DNA of 64,000 nucleotides. It comes from Lachnospiraceae bacterium (lineage in GTDB: Bacteria > Bacillota > Clostridia > Lachnospirales > Lachnospiraceae). Positions within the stretch are counted from its first letter, which is position 1, and each line of letters opens with the position of its first letter. The notes beneath the pieces are model-generated. The model searched no databases. It saw nothing but the letters and a program-made list of their open reading frames with translations, and was not told where the DNA came from. The stretch covers positions 239,861 through 303,860 of the forward strand of contig JAFUNK010000024.1 of assembly GCA_017482205.1 (NCBI GenBank), written 5' to 3'. Positions 1 through 9,045 of this stretch are shown here, in pieces. Both the position numbers and the translations under genes were made by a program.

Positions 1-1217
1 GCGGCGGCACACTGACTGCGGATTTGCAGAGCTGGTGGGCGAAAGTACGCAAAAAGGAAGACCCCAATCTGAAAATAGGGGAAGAGGCAGTAGAGAAAAA
101 AGAATTCTGGGCGTTGAACGGTATTAATCTGGAAGTTAAAAAAGGAGAAACGTTAGGTATTATCGGTGCCAATGGTGCCGGAAAGTCCACACTCTTAAAA
201 GTCCTTTCCAGAGTTACCGCTCCTACGGATGGTGAAGTGAAAATCAAAGGCCGTATTTCCAGTATGCTGGAAGTGGGTACAGGCTTTCACGGAGAATTGA
301 CGGGACGTGAAAATATTTATTTAAACGGTGCTATCTTGGGAATGAGCCGTAAGGAAGTAGATGCCAAGATGGAAGATATTATAGAGTTCTCTGAGTGCCG
401 TAAATTTATTGACACTCCGGTTAAGAGATATTCTTCCGGTATGTATGTAAAACTGGCATTTGCGGTGGCAGCACACTTAGATTCCGAGATTCTGGTTATG
501 GATGAAGTGCTGGCTGTAGGCGATATGAAGTTTCAGGAAAAATGTCTTGGAAAGATGGGGGATGTGGCAGACAAAGAAGGACGTACTGTTCTGTATGTAA
601 GCCACAATATGAATACAATCCAGCAGCTTTGCAGCCGATGCATAGTATTGGATAAAGGCAGAATTATTTATGACGGAGATGTAGAAGAGGCTATCCGCAT
701 TTATATGGGAACGGTTAAGGAATCTCCTACGGTTGTGGACTTGCGGGAACTGCCGCGTGCGGAGGAGCATGCAAGCGGTATCGTGAAGATGAGAACACTG
801 GAAGTACTGGATACGCAGAACAGCGTATTTGAAATGGATAGTAAGCTGCGGTTTAAACTGACATATTTTACCGAATTTGATGATTTGGAACTGCATATCA
901 GGATATCGTTCCAATATGCAGACGGCAGTCCGGTTACAATGATTATGACGGAAAAACCGTTCCGCAGCCACAAGGATAGAGAAGAGTCGGTTATTTTTGA
1001 AGTGGATACTAAAAAAATAGTTCCCGGAAAATATACGATGAACATTATTTTATACGAGATTAACCAGTTTGGCACCTATAGAAACTGTGACGGGGTCAAG
1101 GATGCGTATTGCTTTGAAATCGCAAAGAACCCTCAGCGTATGAAAAACATTGAGTGGAGCCACAGATACTGGGGACATGTTATGATGGATGCGGTGGAAA
1201 TTATTTCCGAGCCGTAG
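1..1217 (+). CDS. Wzt/TagH-type polysaccharide ABC transporter ATP-binding protein (5' end outside window)
   Basis: ATPase subunit of a polysaccharide ABC exporter that drives export of a lipid-linked glycan across the membrane. The frame is open to the left edge: codons before the TTG at 24 read GGTLTAD and continue into a typical linker, so the true start lies upstream and the gene is cut by the window. Counting from that TTG, Walker A GANGAGKST is at 48-56, the signature YSSGM at 136-140, Walker B ILVMDE at 156-161 and the switch His (YVSHN) near 194. Residues about 240-397 form a C-terminal extension like the carbohydrate-binding domain of Wzt. Its permease partner should be just upstream. 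It is a different gene from the second Wzt at 57168. Confidence 0.9.
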   Translation, partial: GGTLTADLQSWWAKVRKKEDPNLKIGEEAVEKKEFWALNGINLEVKKGETLGIIGANGAGKSTLLKVLSRVTAPTDGEVKIKGRISSMLEVGTGFHGELTGRENIYLNGAILGMSRKEVDAKMEDIIEFSECRKFIDTPVKRYSSGMYVKLAFAVAAHLDSEILVMDEVLAVGDMKFQEKCLGKMGDVADKEGRTVLYVSHNMNTIQQLCSRCIVLDKGRIIYDGDVEEAIRIYMGTVKESPTVVDLRELPRAEEHASGIVKMRTLEVLDTQNSVFEMDSKLRFKLTYFTEFDDLELHIRISFQYADGSPVTMIMTEKPFRSHKDREESVIFEVDTKKIVPGKYTMNIILYEINQFGTYRNCDGVKDAYCFEIAKNPQRMKNIEWSHRYWGHVMMDAVEIISEP

Positions 1218-1287
1218 AAAGAAATCGATTGGGAAGAATATTATAATTCCCGCAAGCATGGCAGACACAAAAAAGAGGAAGAGATAT

Positions 1288-2388
1288 ATGGACAGGATTC
1301 ATCCTGGAAAAGTAAAACTTTTTTTTGAACAATTAAATAATGCGCCGATTCGCTATTTGTTGGTTAAAAATATAGATGATTATCTGCCGGACAATTTGTA
1401 TGCAGGACAGGATATCGATATTATGGTACATCCCGAAGACAGGGAATGCCTGCAGGCATTGTTAGCTGACGAGGGATTTGAACGCAACATTCATCTGGAA
1501 AAAAGCAGGACAACCGGATATACCCTGGAGGGAGAGATGGATGAAACACACTGCTTTCAAAAAGAAGGCATGATTATAGACGTGTGTTATCAGCTATATG
1601 TCAATGGGTTACAACGGGGAAGTGTTTTTTCCTTGCATCAGGATATACAGAAGGATATCTGGGAGAAACGTCAGTGGAATGCAGAAAAAGGCTGGTATCA
1701 GCTGGATGAGGAAAATCTGCTTGCCTATTGCATTGCAAGATGTGTATTTGATAAAAAGAGTTTCCCACTCGGGTATCTGACGGAAATAGAGAAAAGAAGC
1801 GGACTGTTGGAAAAAGAAAGTGTACAAAAAAAACTATATACGGTTTTCTCTGATTTTACGCCTAATTTGTTTGGATTGCTTGAAACAAAGCAATACGAAA
1901 ATATTAGGGAAGCATATGTAAATAACTGGTATTCCGGTTTACAGAAGGGAAAGAATGGTAATCCCGGAGCGGGTGGACTGGAAAAATTGTTTGCCAAAGC
2001 CCCCTTTTTTACGGCAGAAGAGTTGCTGCAACTGCCGGCGGAATTTCTGGGGAAAATCAATGTCATGTTACCGGACTTAAGAAGTGCACAGCGAGAAGAG
2101 GTAGAACTGGGGAGCCTGTTAATCAGGGAAAAAAACGTTCTGCGAATTCCTCATTATGTACAGATTAGAAAATCCCGGGCACTCTTAAAGAACAGGGAAA
2201 GTGATTTGCCCAAAGATAGTACGGATATGATGATAGTATTTAACAATCAGACAATTATCCGGGAAGGCGTACAAAGTGCAGTCAGAAAATACCGGGAGTG
2301 CGGAGAATGTAAAGTATCCGTAGTGCATTTTTATTTTAAAGACAATAAATATAATATGTCAAAGCAGCCGAGATGGTTTTTTGGTTAA
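1288..2388 (+). CDS. nucleotidyltransferase-like protein of a polysaccharide locus
   Basis: A 366-residue soluble protein. Its N-terminal part carries 'GQDIDIMV', the pattern of a minimal nucleotidyltransferase (Gly followed by DxD metal ligands) preceded by 'RYLLVKN', as in the nucleotidyltransferase-like proteins often found in capsule and teichoic-acid loci. The substrate is unknown. I place the start at the ATG at 1288, preceded by GAGGAAGAG at a normal distance. An open frame reaches back to 1189 and overlaps the previous gene, but ATGs at 1189 and 1258 lack a well-spaced Shine-Dalgarno. The next gene also ends in a nucleotidyltransferase-like segment, so the two may act together. Function is inferred from a short motif only. 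Confidence 0.6.
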   Translation: MDRIHPGKVKLFFEQLNNAPIRYLLVKNIDDYLPDNLYAGQDIDIMVHPEDRECLQALLADEGFERNIHLEKSRTTGYTLEGEMDETHCFQKEGMIIDVCYQLYVNGLQRGSVFSLHQDIQKDIWEKRQWNAEKGWYQLDEENLLAYCIARCVFDKKSFPLGYLTEIEKRSGLLEKESVQKKLYTVFSDFTPNLFGLLETKQYENIREAYVNNWYSGLQKGKNGNPGAGGLEKLFAKAPFFTAEELLQLPAEFLGKINVMLPDLRSAQREEVELGSLLIREKNVLRIPHYVQIRKSRALLKNRESDLPKDSTDMMIVFNNQTIIREGVQSAVRKYRECGECKVSVVHFYFKDNKYNMSKQPRWFFG

Positions 2389-2430
2389 AAAGGCACGCCC
2401 ATTAATAGATTAGGAAAGGGAAGCGGAGTC

Positions 2431-3939
2431 ATGGATAAGCAGGATGTAAGCTGGCAGGATAAATTCCCCTATTGTTTGTTGACAAAATACTTTATTCAGG
2501 AAAACGGCATTACAGAAGATACACCTTATGAAGTAAAAGAAATGTCTGCCCGTGAGCTGCTTGTACCTGAACGTATTGATTTAATGGCAAAGTGGTTATA
2601 TATCGCGGCTGTCGAAAACAATATGGATATGCAGGGATTGAAACAACTCTACAAAAGGCATATTGAAGCTTTTTCGATGGGAACATTTACCGAACCGGGA
2701 ACAGATACAAAAAATACGATTGAAAAATATTTTGAAGAATTTGAAGAGATTATTTCCGGTATTAAAACAGAAGGGTTTAATGCGGATGTGTCCATGGTTC
2801 CCATGGGGAGGGATAATGTGATACTGGACGGCGCACACAGGTGTGCCAGTGCAGCGTATTTTGACAAAAAGGTTACGGTTATTTATTTTAAAGATTTATA
2901 TAGAGATTATGGAACGGATTTTTTTAGAAAGAGACTTCTGGATGAAGAATATCTGGATCAGATGGTGTTACAGTATTGCGGTCTGAAAGAAAATTTGTTT
3001 TTTGCGTGCCTTTGGCCGGCGGGAAACAGGGAATTGAAGGAACGGGCAATCGATGTGATTTCCGATAAATGCGGTAAGATTGTGTATCAACGGGAAATTA
3101 GGCTTACCTATCCGGCAATGCGAAACTTTATGATTCAGATATACGGACATCAGGCGTGGGTAGGAACGGTAGAAAACCGGCACGCAGGAGTGGATGAAAA
3201 GGTAAGAAATTGTTATGGGGACAATCCGATGACGATTGTGTTGTTCCATTGTGACAGTTTGGATAAGGTTTTGGAAACCAAGCAGAAAATCAGGGATATT
3301 TACCGGATAGAAAATCATTCCGTGCATATTACGGACAATGATGAAGAAACAAGGATGCTGGCAAATATTCTGCTCAATAAAAATTCATTGCATTTGATTA
3401 AATCAGGGGATCTGGATTATTCGGGTGAAGTGAATGCATTGGTCAAACGTGTCAATGCGGAGAATGCAGGGATAGTGGATGATGTTATTGTGGAACCGGA
3501 AGGCACAAAAGCAATTTACGGACTTGCACCGGTGGGTGGTGATATAAAGGTACTGACACTGGCTGAACTGGCAGAAAGAGCGGATATACAGAAACTGGGA
3601 AAATCTGCCTATGACTTATTGTACAATCCGCAGAATTACCTGGTGTTTAACGGAGTTAAGTTTTTTAGTCTGGAAAATGCAAAGAAATGGGAAAAGGTGA
3701 CAAAGTCGTGGAACGAGAGAATAAGTTTCCAAAGAATTGGATACCGGATTAAGTTTTCTTTGTTAAATATAAATGTAGTGCAAAAGATAAAAGGTAGTTT
3801 GGGCAGACGACGGAAACGCCGCTATACAGAAAAGAAAAAATTTACTGTATGGGCAAAAGAAAAAATAATCCGTATTCTGGAAAAATTACATCTGCTCAAT
3901 CCGGCTCTTAAAGTGTTGCACTTTATAAAAAGACAATAA
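2431..3939 (+). CDS. protein with ParB/Srx-like and nucleotidyltransferase-like segments, unknown role
   Basis: A 502-residue protein I cannot name. Residues 121-152 contain 'NVILDGAHRCASA' (DGAHR at 133-137), the nucleotide-binding pattern of the ParB/sulfiredoxin fold (compare DGxHRxxA in ParB). Residues 355-415 have 'GGDIKVL' and 'NPQNYLVFNGVKFFSL', a pattern known from the nucleotidyltransferase-like domains of capsule proteins that use DID...NP..yf.fnGlKF. The C-terminus (430-502) is strongly basic (RRRKRR at 459-464). No signal peptide or membrane segment is visible. It sits between a nucleotidyltransferase-like gene and a membrane transferase gene, so a role in modifying the glycopolymer is plausible but unproven. 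Confidence 0.5.
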   Translation: MDKQDVSWQDKFPYCLLTKYFIQENGITEDTPYEVKEMSARELLVPERIDLMAKWLYIAAVENNMDMQGLKQLYKRHIEAFSMGTFTEPGTDTKNTIEKYFEEFEEIISGIKTEGFNADVSMVPMGRDNVILDGAHRCASAAYFDKKVTVIYFKDLYRDYGTDFFRKRLLDEEYLDQMVLQYCGLKENLFFACLWPAGNRELKERAIDVISDKCGKIVYQREIRLTYPAMRNFMIQIYGHQAWVGTVENRHAGVDEKVRNCYGDNPMTIVLFHCDSLDKVLETKQKIRDIYRIENHSVHITDNDEETRMLANILLNKNSLHLIKSGDLDYSGEVNALVKRVNAENAGIVDDVIVEPEGTKAIYGLAPVGGDIKVLTLAELAERADIQKLGKSAYDLLYNPQNYLVFNGVKFFSLENAKKWEKVTKSWNERISFQRIGYRIKFSLLNINVVQKIKGSLGRRRKRRYTEKKKFTVWAKEKIIRILEKLHLLNPALKVLHFIKRQ

Positions 3940-3959
3940 GAGAGGCTGGAGGTAAAGGC

Positions 3960-5666
3960 GTGCTGAAGAAAAAGAATTTTTTTGTTGCGATGTTAATAAC
4001 ATTTTTAATTACTTTTATGTGGTTGGTTTTTGGACCTGCAGAAATCTTTTTTGCAAATGTGACAGAGTTTGATTTTATATACGGTGAATTTTTCTGGCAC
4101 ATGGCAGTGATTACTATTGTCGTAACGCTTGTAGTATCTTTACTGGTGCTGATTTTACCCGAAAAAGTTTCGAGAGCTTTGTTGTCGGTCATGTTTGCAC
4201 TTGCCGTAATGAGTTATATTCAGGTGATGTTTTTTAACCAAAAGCTGGACCTTTTGGGAGAAAGTGCGGAAGGATATGAATTGCAGACCGGTAAAGCGGT
4301 TTTCAATCTGATTATATGGATTGTGATTTGTCTGGCGGTTATTGTATTGGCGTATCTTAAAAAAGATATCTGGAAAAAACTTGTGCTGGGAGCATCCGGA
4401 TTTTTGCTTGCGATTCAGGCCGTGGCATATGTTTCCCTTCTCTTGACCGCAGATGAGGAAGCGTACAAGCGTCCGGACGGATTTTGGATGCTGTCGGGAG
4501 AAGAACAATATGTGGTTTCAGGGGAAGAAAATATTATTATTTTTGTCTTAGACTGCTTTAATAACCAATATGTAGATATCATGAATGAAGCATATCCGGG
4601 ATCAACGGACTTCCTGCATGATTTTACCTATTATAACAATGCGGATTGTACCTATTATGGAACATTTCCATCCCTGCCGCATATGTTGACCGGCTGTGAA
4701 GTGAGGGAGGATATGACGGTAAATGATTGGTGCAGTTGGATATGGGACAATGAAAAAACGAACAGTTTTTACGAGGGTTTACAGACCAATAACTATATCA
4801 CGAATATTTATACTGCAGATGCACAGGTTTTGGTGGGGACGAACCCCAAAGGGATTCTTAGCGGTAAGATTAACAATGCAGTGAATTCCTCCGCAGAGAT
4901 GGAAGTGGACTATGAATTGTTAATTCAGACTTTGATGAAAATGTCCGGATATCGGTTAGTGCCCGACCTGTTCAAAGGATATCTGTATACGGATATTGAT
5001 GAATATGAAAGTATTGTGCGTTTAAAAGAAAATCCTATCAATTACAATAACTATGATTATTATGAGAGATTGGTAGAGCAAAAATTATCTATAAATGAAG
5101 AACATAATTATTTTATTGTGGAGCATTTAGTGGGAACGCACAGTTATTCCACAGACGAGTTTGGACATTATAGCGAAGATGCGGTGCTGGCGGATACTGC
5201 AAAGGGCTGTATGGTAATTGTGGAGGAATATCTGAACCAGTTAAAGGAACTGGGAGTTTATGACAATTCAACCATCATAATTACCTCAGATCATGGTGTG
5301 GAGGATGAATCTCAGGTGATCTTCTTTGTGAAGCAACCGGGAGAGAGCCATGAGGAATCACCGATAACCAGTGCACCTATTGCACATACAGAACTTCTGC
5401 CTACGATAGCACAGGCAGCAGGTATGAATCCCGGTGAATATGGTCAGACCATCTATGATTTTGGGGACGGAGAAGAAAGAGAGCGAACCGTTTGGGTAAG
5501 AACTTTTGATGATGCTTATCCGTCCGTACCCTGTTATACGGGGGATAAAGAGGGAAGTTCCAATGTATATTACGGATATAGTTATGTTGGTAACCTGCAG
5601 GATTTACTGGAACAAATCGGTTCCGGTCCCGCCCAGATTATGGAAATGAAAGATTCTCATTATTAA
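3960..5666 (+). CDS. membrane-anchored sulfatase/LtaS-fold transferase or hydrolase
   Basis: A 568-residue protein of the alkaline-phosphatase superfamily (sulfatase, phosphoglycerol transferase and phosphoethanolamine transferase fold). About four transmembrane helices lie at 8-30, 47-66, 72-92 and 115-133, with another hydrophobic stretch at 141-162, followed by an external catalytic domain. Candidate active-site residues are D198 ('FVLDCF'), T235 in 'GTFPSLPHMLTG' at the nucleophile position, H394 and the 'TSDHG' motif with D444-H445. It starts with GTG at 3960 behind a perfect GGAGG seven bases upstream. It precedes the small YIDP-type protein and the YidC-TagF-like fusion, and this trio looks like an anionic-polymer or headgroup-transfer unit. 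AEP or glycerol phosphate are possible cargoes; the sequence does not decide. Confidence 0.8.
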   Translation: MLKKKNFFVAMLITFLITFMWLVFGPAEIFFANVTEFDFIYGEFFWHMAVITIVVTLVVSLLVLILPEKVSRALLSVMFALAVMSYIQVMFFNQKLDLLGESAEGYELQTGKAVFNLIIWIVICLAVIVLAYLKKDIWKKLVLGASGFLLAIQAVAYVSLLLTADEEAYKRPDGFWMLSGEEQYVVSGEENIIIFVLDCFNNQYVDIMNEAYPGSTDFLHDFTYYNNADCTYYGTFPSLPHMLTGCEVREDMTVNDWCSWIWDNEKTNSFYEGLQTNNYITNIYTADAQVLVGTNPKGILSGKINNAVNSSAEMEVDYELLIQTLMKMSGYRLVPDLFKGYLYTDIDEYESIVRLKENPINYNNYDYYERLVEQKLSINEEHNYFIVEHLVGTHSYSTDEFGHYSEDAVLADTAKGCMVIVEEYLNQLKELGVYDNSTIIITSDHGVEDESQVIFFVKQPGESHEESPITSAPIAHTELLPTIAQAAGMNPGEYGQTIYDFGDGEERERTVWVRTFDDAYPSVPCYTGDKEGSSNVYYGYSYVGNLQDLLEQIGSGPAQIMEMKDSHY

Positions 5667-5746
5667 ATACGACAGAGGATTAAAATCAAGTAACTTTTGG
5701 AGATATTATATAAAAATACAATTTTTATTAAAGGAGATAAATTGCT

Positions 5747-6004
5747 ATGAGAAAAATTATTGGTTGGACATTTTCGTTTTTGTATTTCTTTTCCTGTTTC
5801 TTTATGTTGTTTTCTGTTCCGGTGCATGCGTATATTGACCCTTCAGCAGTAACATACATTATTCAGGGTGTTGCAGGTGTGTTGATTGCCTTGGGAGCAG
5901 CTTTTGCAATCTTCCGTCACAAAATAGCAGCTCTGTTTAAAAAGAAGAAGACCGAAGAGGAAGAAGAAAATAAGATTGAATTTAAGGATGTAGAAGAAGA
6001 GTAA
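5747..6004 (+). CDS. small membrane protein with signal sequence and acidic tail
   Basis: An 85-residue protein: a hydrophobic signal segment (residues 4-28, ending VHA), then 'YIDPSAVTYIIQGVAG', a transmembrane helix at about 33-53, a basic stop (FRHKIAALFKKKK) and a very acidic tail (EEEEENKIEFKDVEEE). Small YIDP proteins of this kind are often found beside sulfatase-fold transferases in Gram-positive polysaccharide loci. They have no assigned activity that I know of. The start has a clear AAGGAG. It ends 10 bases before the YidC-TagF-like fusion, suggesting one transcript and possibly one membrane complex. Confidence 0.75.
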   Translation: MRKIIGWTFSFLYFFSCFFMLFSVPVHAYIDPSAVTYIIQGVAGVLIALGAAFAIFRHKIAALFKKKKTEEEEENKIEFKDVEEE

Positions 6005-6013
6005 GAGGAAAAT

Positions 6014-7882
6014 ATGAGTGCGATTATGAATGCCATAGTTGATGGGCTGGTCTGGCTGATTAACGGTTGTTATGCAGTGTGCCATAATTACTGGATAGCG
6101 ATTTTGATTTTTACATTTTTGACAAAAGTGATTTTACTGCCACTGTCTGTATGGGTACAGAAGAATTCTATCAAAACTGTACGGATGCAGCCTGAAATCA
6201 ATCGGATTAAGGCGAAGTACTGGGGGAATAATGATAAAATTTCAGAGGAGCAGTACAAATTATTTAAAAGAGAAAAATACAGTCCTTTTGTGGATTTGAT
6301 TCCGTTATTTGTACAACTTGCTCTTTTGATGGGTGTTGTAGAGGCTGTAAAAAAGGGCACCGATTTGACAGCAGTTCCTATTGAGGTTTTGGGAATTACG
6401 CTTCTGGTGCCGGTTATTGCGGCTTTATCAGCTTTTTTTATGTGTTATGTGCAGAATAAGATAAATGTATTGCAGGCAGAGCAGGGGGCATTTAACAAGT
6501 ACGGTACTCTGATATTTTCTGTGGCATTATCTTTGTATCTGGGCTTTTTTGTATCAATAGGAGTTGGTGTATATTGGATATACAGCAATGTCCTTTCAGT
6601 AGTACAGCTTGTCCTTTTGAATATTTGGATTAATCCCAAAAAGTATATTGATTATGAGGCATTAGAGGCAAGTAAAGAAGAACTAAAAAAAGCCAAACAG
6701 TTTATGACTCCTAAGAAAAAGGAAGAGCGCAGTAAAGAGTGCCGCAAGAAGGAGAAAGAAGATTACAAGAAATTTCTTTCAGGACCGAAGAAACGGTTGG
6801 TATTTTACTCCGAGAGAAATGGTTTTTATAAATACTACAAAAACATTATCGAGGAAATTATCCGTCGGACCAATATTGTAGTGCATTATATTACCAGTGA
6901 CCCGGAAGATGCGGTTTTTGCTTTGGAAAGTGAACAGTTTAAGCCCTATTATATCGGCGACAACAAGATGATTGTTCTTATGATGAAAATGGAAACGGAT
7001 ATCATGGTCATGACGACCCCCGACCTGGAGAATTTTCAGCTTAAGCGTTCCTATGTTAAAAAAGATATAGAATATATATATGTGCCGCATGATGTAAACA
7101 GTTCGAATCTGACTTTCCACAAAAATGCGCTGGATCATTTTGATACGATATTTGCTTCCGGCTACAAGAATAAAGAGGAAATTCAGGAGAGAGAAAAGCA
7201 GTATAATCTTCCTGCCAAAAATATTGTGGAATGGGGATCCTGTGTAATTGATGATATGACAGAAGCTTATGCTAAAATGCAGGAGGAAGAACAGCAGGTA
7301 CAGGATAAAAAGACTATATTGATAGCACCTTCATGGCAGAAGGACAATATTATGGACTCCTGTATTGAAAATTTGCTGGATTCTTTAAAAGGACTGAATT
7401 ATCGGATTGTTGTACGTCCACATCCACAGTATGTCCGCCATTTTGAGGCAAGAATAGACTCCTTGATACAAAAATACGGACCGGGCGTGGAGATACAGAA
7501 AGATTTTTCTTCCAACCGTACGGTATACATGGCAGATTTACTGGTGACGGACTGGTCCAGTATTGCTTTTGAGTATGCATTTTCTACCTTGAAGCCGGTA
7601 TTGTTTATCAATACCCCTATGAAGGTTGTCAATGAAGATTACAAGGAATTGAAAACAGTCCCCATTGATATTGAACTCAGGGATAAAGTGGGTATTTCAA
7701 TAGAAGAAGATGAAACAGCGAAATTACCTGAAGCGGTGGAAGAACTTTTGTATGCAGAGAAGTTTTCCAAAGAGGCTATGAAGCAGCTGCGGGATTCTTA
7801 TATTTATAATGTGGGTAACAGTGGAAAAATCGGTGCGAAGTATATTATACAGAGACTGGTTGAAAAAACACATAAAAAATAA
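6014..7882 (+). CDS. fusion of YidC/Oxa1-like insertase domain with CDP-glycerol glycerophosphotransferase-like domain
   Basis: A 622-residue two-part protein. Residues 1-205 are YidC2/Oxa1-like: a helix near 25-46, a cytoplasmic hairpin with 'MQPEINRIKAKYW' (58-70), and helices near 93-112, 125-147, 164-186 and 188-206. At the place of the conserved groove arginine ('LIRLLILP' in Bacillus SpoIIIJ) this protein has Lys38 ('LTKVILLP'). A charged linker (210-255) leads to residues 258-622, which resemble TagF/TarF enzymes that move alditol phosphate from a CDP donor: 'YVPHDVNSSN' near 357-365, 'RPHP' at 468-471 and 'VTDWSSIAFEYAF' at 511-523. The reading frame is continuous, so the fusion is real in this sequence. 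It follows the small membrane protein and precedes the phosphonate genes. The acceptor and donor are unknown. Confidence 0.85.
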   Translation: MSAIMNAIVDGLVWLINGCYAVCHNYWIAILIFTFLTKVILLPLSVWVQKNSIKTVRMQPEINRIKAKYWGNNDKISEEQYKLFKREKYSPFVDLIPLFVQLALLMGVVEAVKKGTDLTAVPIEVLGITLLVPVIAALSAFFMCYVQNKINVLQAEQGAFNKYGTLIFSVALSLYLGFFVSIGVGVYWIYSNVLSVVQLVLLNIWINPKKYIDYEALEASKEELKKAKQFMTPKKKEERSKECRKKEKEDYKKFLSGPKKRLVFYSERNGFYKYYKNIIEEIIRRTNIVVHYITSDPEDAVFALESEQFKPYYIGDNKMIVLMMKMETDIMVMTTPDLENFQLKRSYVKKDIEYIYVPHDVNSSNLTFHKNALDHFDTIFASGYKNKEEIQEREKQYNLPAKNIVEWGSCVIDDMTEAYAKMQEEEQQVQDKKTILIAPSWQKDNIMDSCIENLLDSLKGLNYRIVVRPHPQYVRHFEARIDSLIQKYGPGVEIQKDFSSNRTVYMADLLVTDWSSIAFEYAFSTLKPVLFINTPMKVVNEDYKELKTVPIDIELRDKVGISIEEDETAKLPEAVEELLYAEKFSKEAMKQLRDSYIYNVGNSGKIGAKYIIQRLVEKTHKK

Positions 7883-7897
7883 AAAGGTGATTGGAAA

Positions 7898-9019
7898 ATG
7901 GTGAAAAGAAACATTTTATTAAATCCGGGGCCGGCAACGACTACTGATACGGTAAAGATGGCCCAGATTGTACCGGATATTTGTCCCAGAGAGAAAGAAT
8001 TTGTGGGTATTATGCGTGAACTGGAAAGTGATCTGGTGAAGATTGTGCATGGTGACCCCGAAGTTTATACGGCAGTACTTTTCTGTGGTTCAGGAACGAT
8101 CAATATGGATATCTGCTTAAATTCTTTATTGCCGGAAAATAAAAAAATTCTTGTCATCAATAATGGGGCTTATAGTAGCAGAGCCGTGGAAATCTGCGAA
8201 TATTATCAGTTGCCTCACATCAATTTGCGCCTTCCGGTAGACAGACAGCCTGATCTGAAAGTGGTGGAAGAGGTATTGGAAAGTAATCCGGATATTGCCT
8301 TGGTATACACAACACACCATGAGACAGGAACAGGTCTTTTGAATCCGGTTAGGGAAATCGGTGCACTGGTACATAAATACCAGGCAGTATTTGTGGTGGA
8401 TACCACTTCTACCTATGCAATGCGTCCTATTCATATCGCAGAAGATAATATTGATTTTTGCATGGCTTCTGCGCAGAAGGGTATTATGGGAATGACAGGA
8501 CTTTCTTATATTGTCGGAAGAAAAGCTGTGATTGAAGCATCAGCAGCATATCCGAAGCGTTCCTACTATTGTAACTTATATTTACAGTATGATTACTTTA
8601 AACAGCATGGAGAAATGCATTTTACGCCGCCTGTACAGGTTATTTATGCGGCAAAACAGGCGTTAAAGGAATATTTTGCAGAGGGCGAACAGGCAAAGTG
8701 GGAAAGACATACCCGTGTCTTTTCAGCCATTCGTACCGGGTTGGAAAAACTGGGATTTCGGATTTTTATTTCCGAAGATATACAGGCGGGTCTGGTAGCG
8801 GCTGCACTTTATCCCAATGATCCTAACTGGGAATTTGAAAAAATCCATGATTATTGCTATGAAAGAGGCTTTACGATTTATCCGGGAAAAGTAGAAAAGA
8901 TGGGAATGTTCCGCCTGTGTGCTTTAGGAGCGATTGATGAGAAAGACATTCAGGACTTTTTCGTAGTGTTTGAGGAGGCATTAAGAACGTATGGCGTGAA
9001 GGTGCCGGTAGAGTACTAA
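7898..9019 (+). CDS. phnW: 2-aminoethylphosphonate:pyruvate aminotransferase (biosynthetic direction likely)
   Basis: A 373-residue PLP-dependent class-V-type aminotransferase. It interconverts phosphonoacetaldehyde and 2-aminoethylphosphonate. Visible signs: N-terminal 'LLNPGPATTT' as in PhnW, cofactor-phosphate loop 'CGSGTINMD' (63-71), Asp168 in 'VVDTTS' and the Schiff-base Lys194 in 'ASAQKGIMG'. Next to PEP mutase and phosphonopyruvate decarboxylase, it should run toward AEP synthesis rather than degradation. The start follows an AAAGGTG site. An alanine-glyoxylate-type transaminase of the same fold is the main alternative, but the neighbours argue against it. Confidence 0.9.
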   Translation: MVKRNILLNPGPATTTDTVKMAQIVPDICPREKEFVGIMRELESDLVKIVHGDPEVYTAVLFCGSGTINMDICLNSLLPENKKILVINNGAYSSRAVEICEYYQLPHINLRLPVDRQPDLKVVEEVLESNPDIALVYTTHHETGTGLLNPVREIGALVHKYQAVFVVDTTSTYAMRPIHIAEDNIDFCMASAQKGIMGMTGLSYIVGRKAVIEASAAYPKRSYYCNLYLQYDYFKQHGEMHFTPPVQVIYAAKQALKEYFAEGEQAKWERHTRVFSAIRTGLEKLGFRIFISEDIQAGLVAAALYPNDPNWEFEKIHDYCYERGFTIYPGKVEKMGMFRLCALGAIDEKDIQDFFVVFEEALRTYGVKVPVEY

Positions 9020-9045
9020 ATATTGACTGCAAAGGGGATATACGG

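Noticed and set aside
5667-5746. Promoter in the 80-base gap before the small YIDP protein
   Set aside because: The gap is very AT-rich with several TATAAA-like strings, but no -35/-10 pair with 16-18 base spacing stands out.
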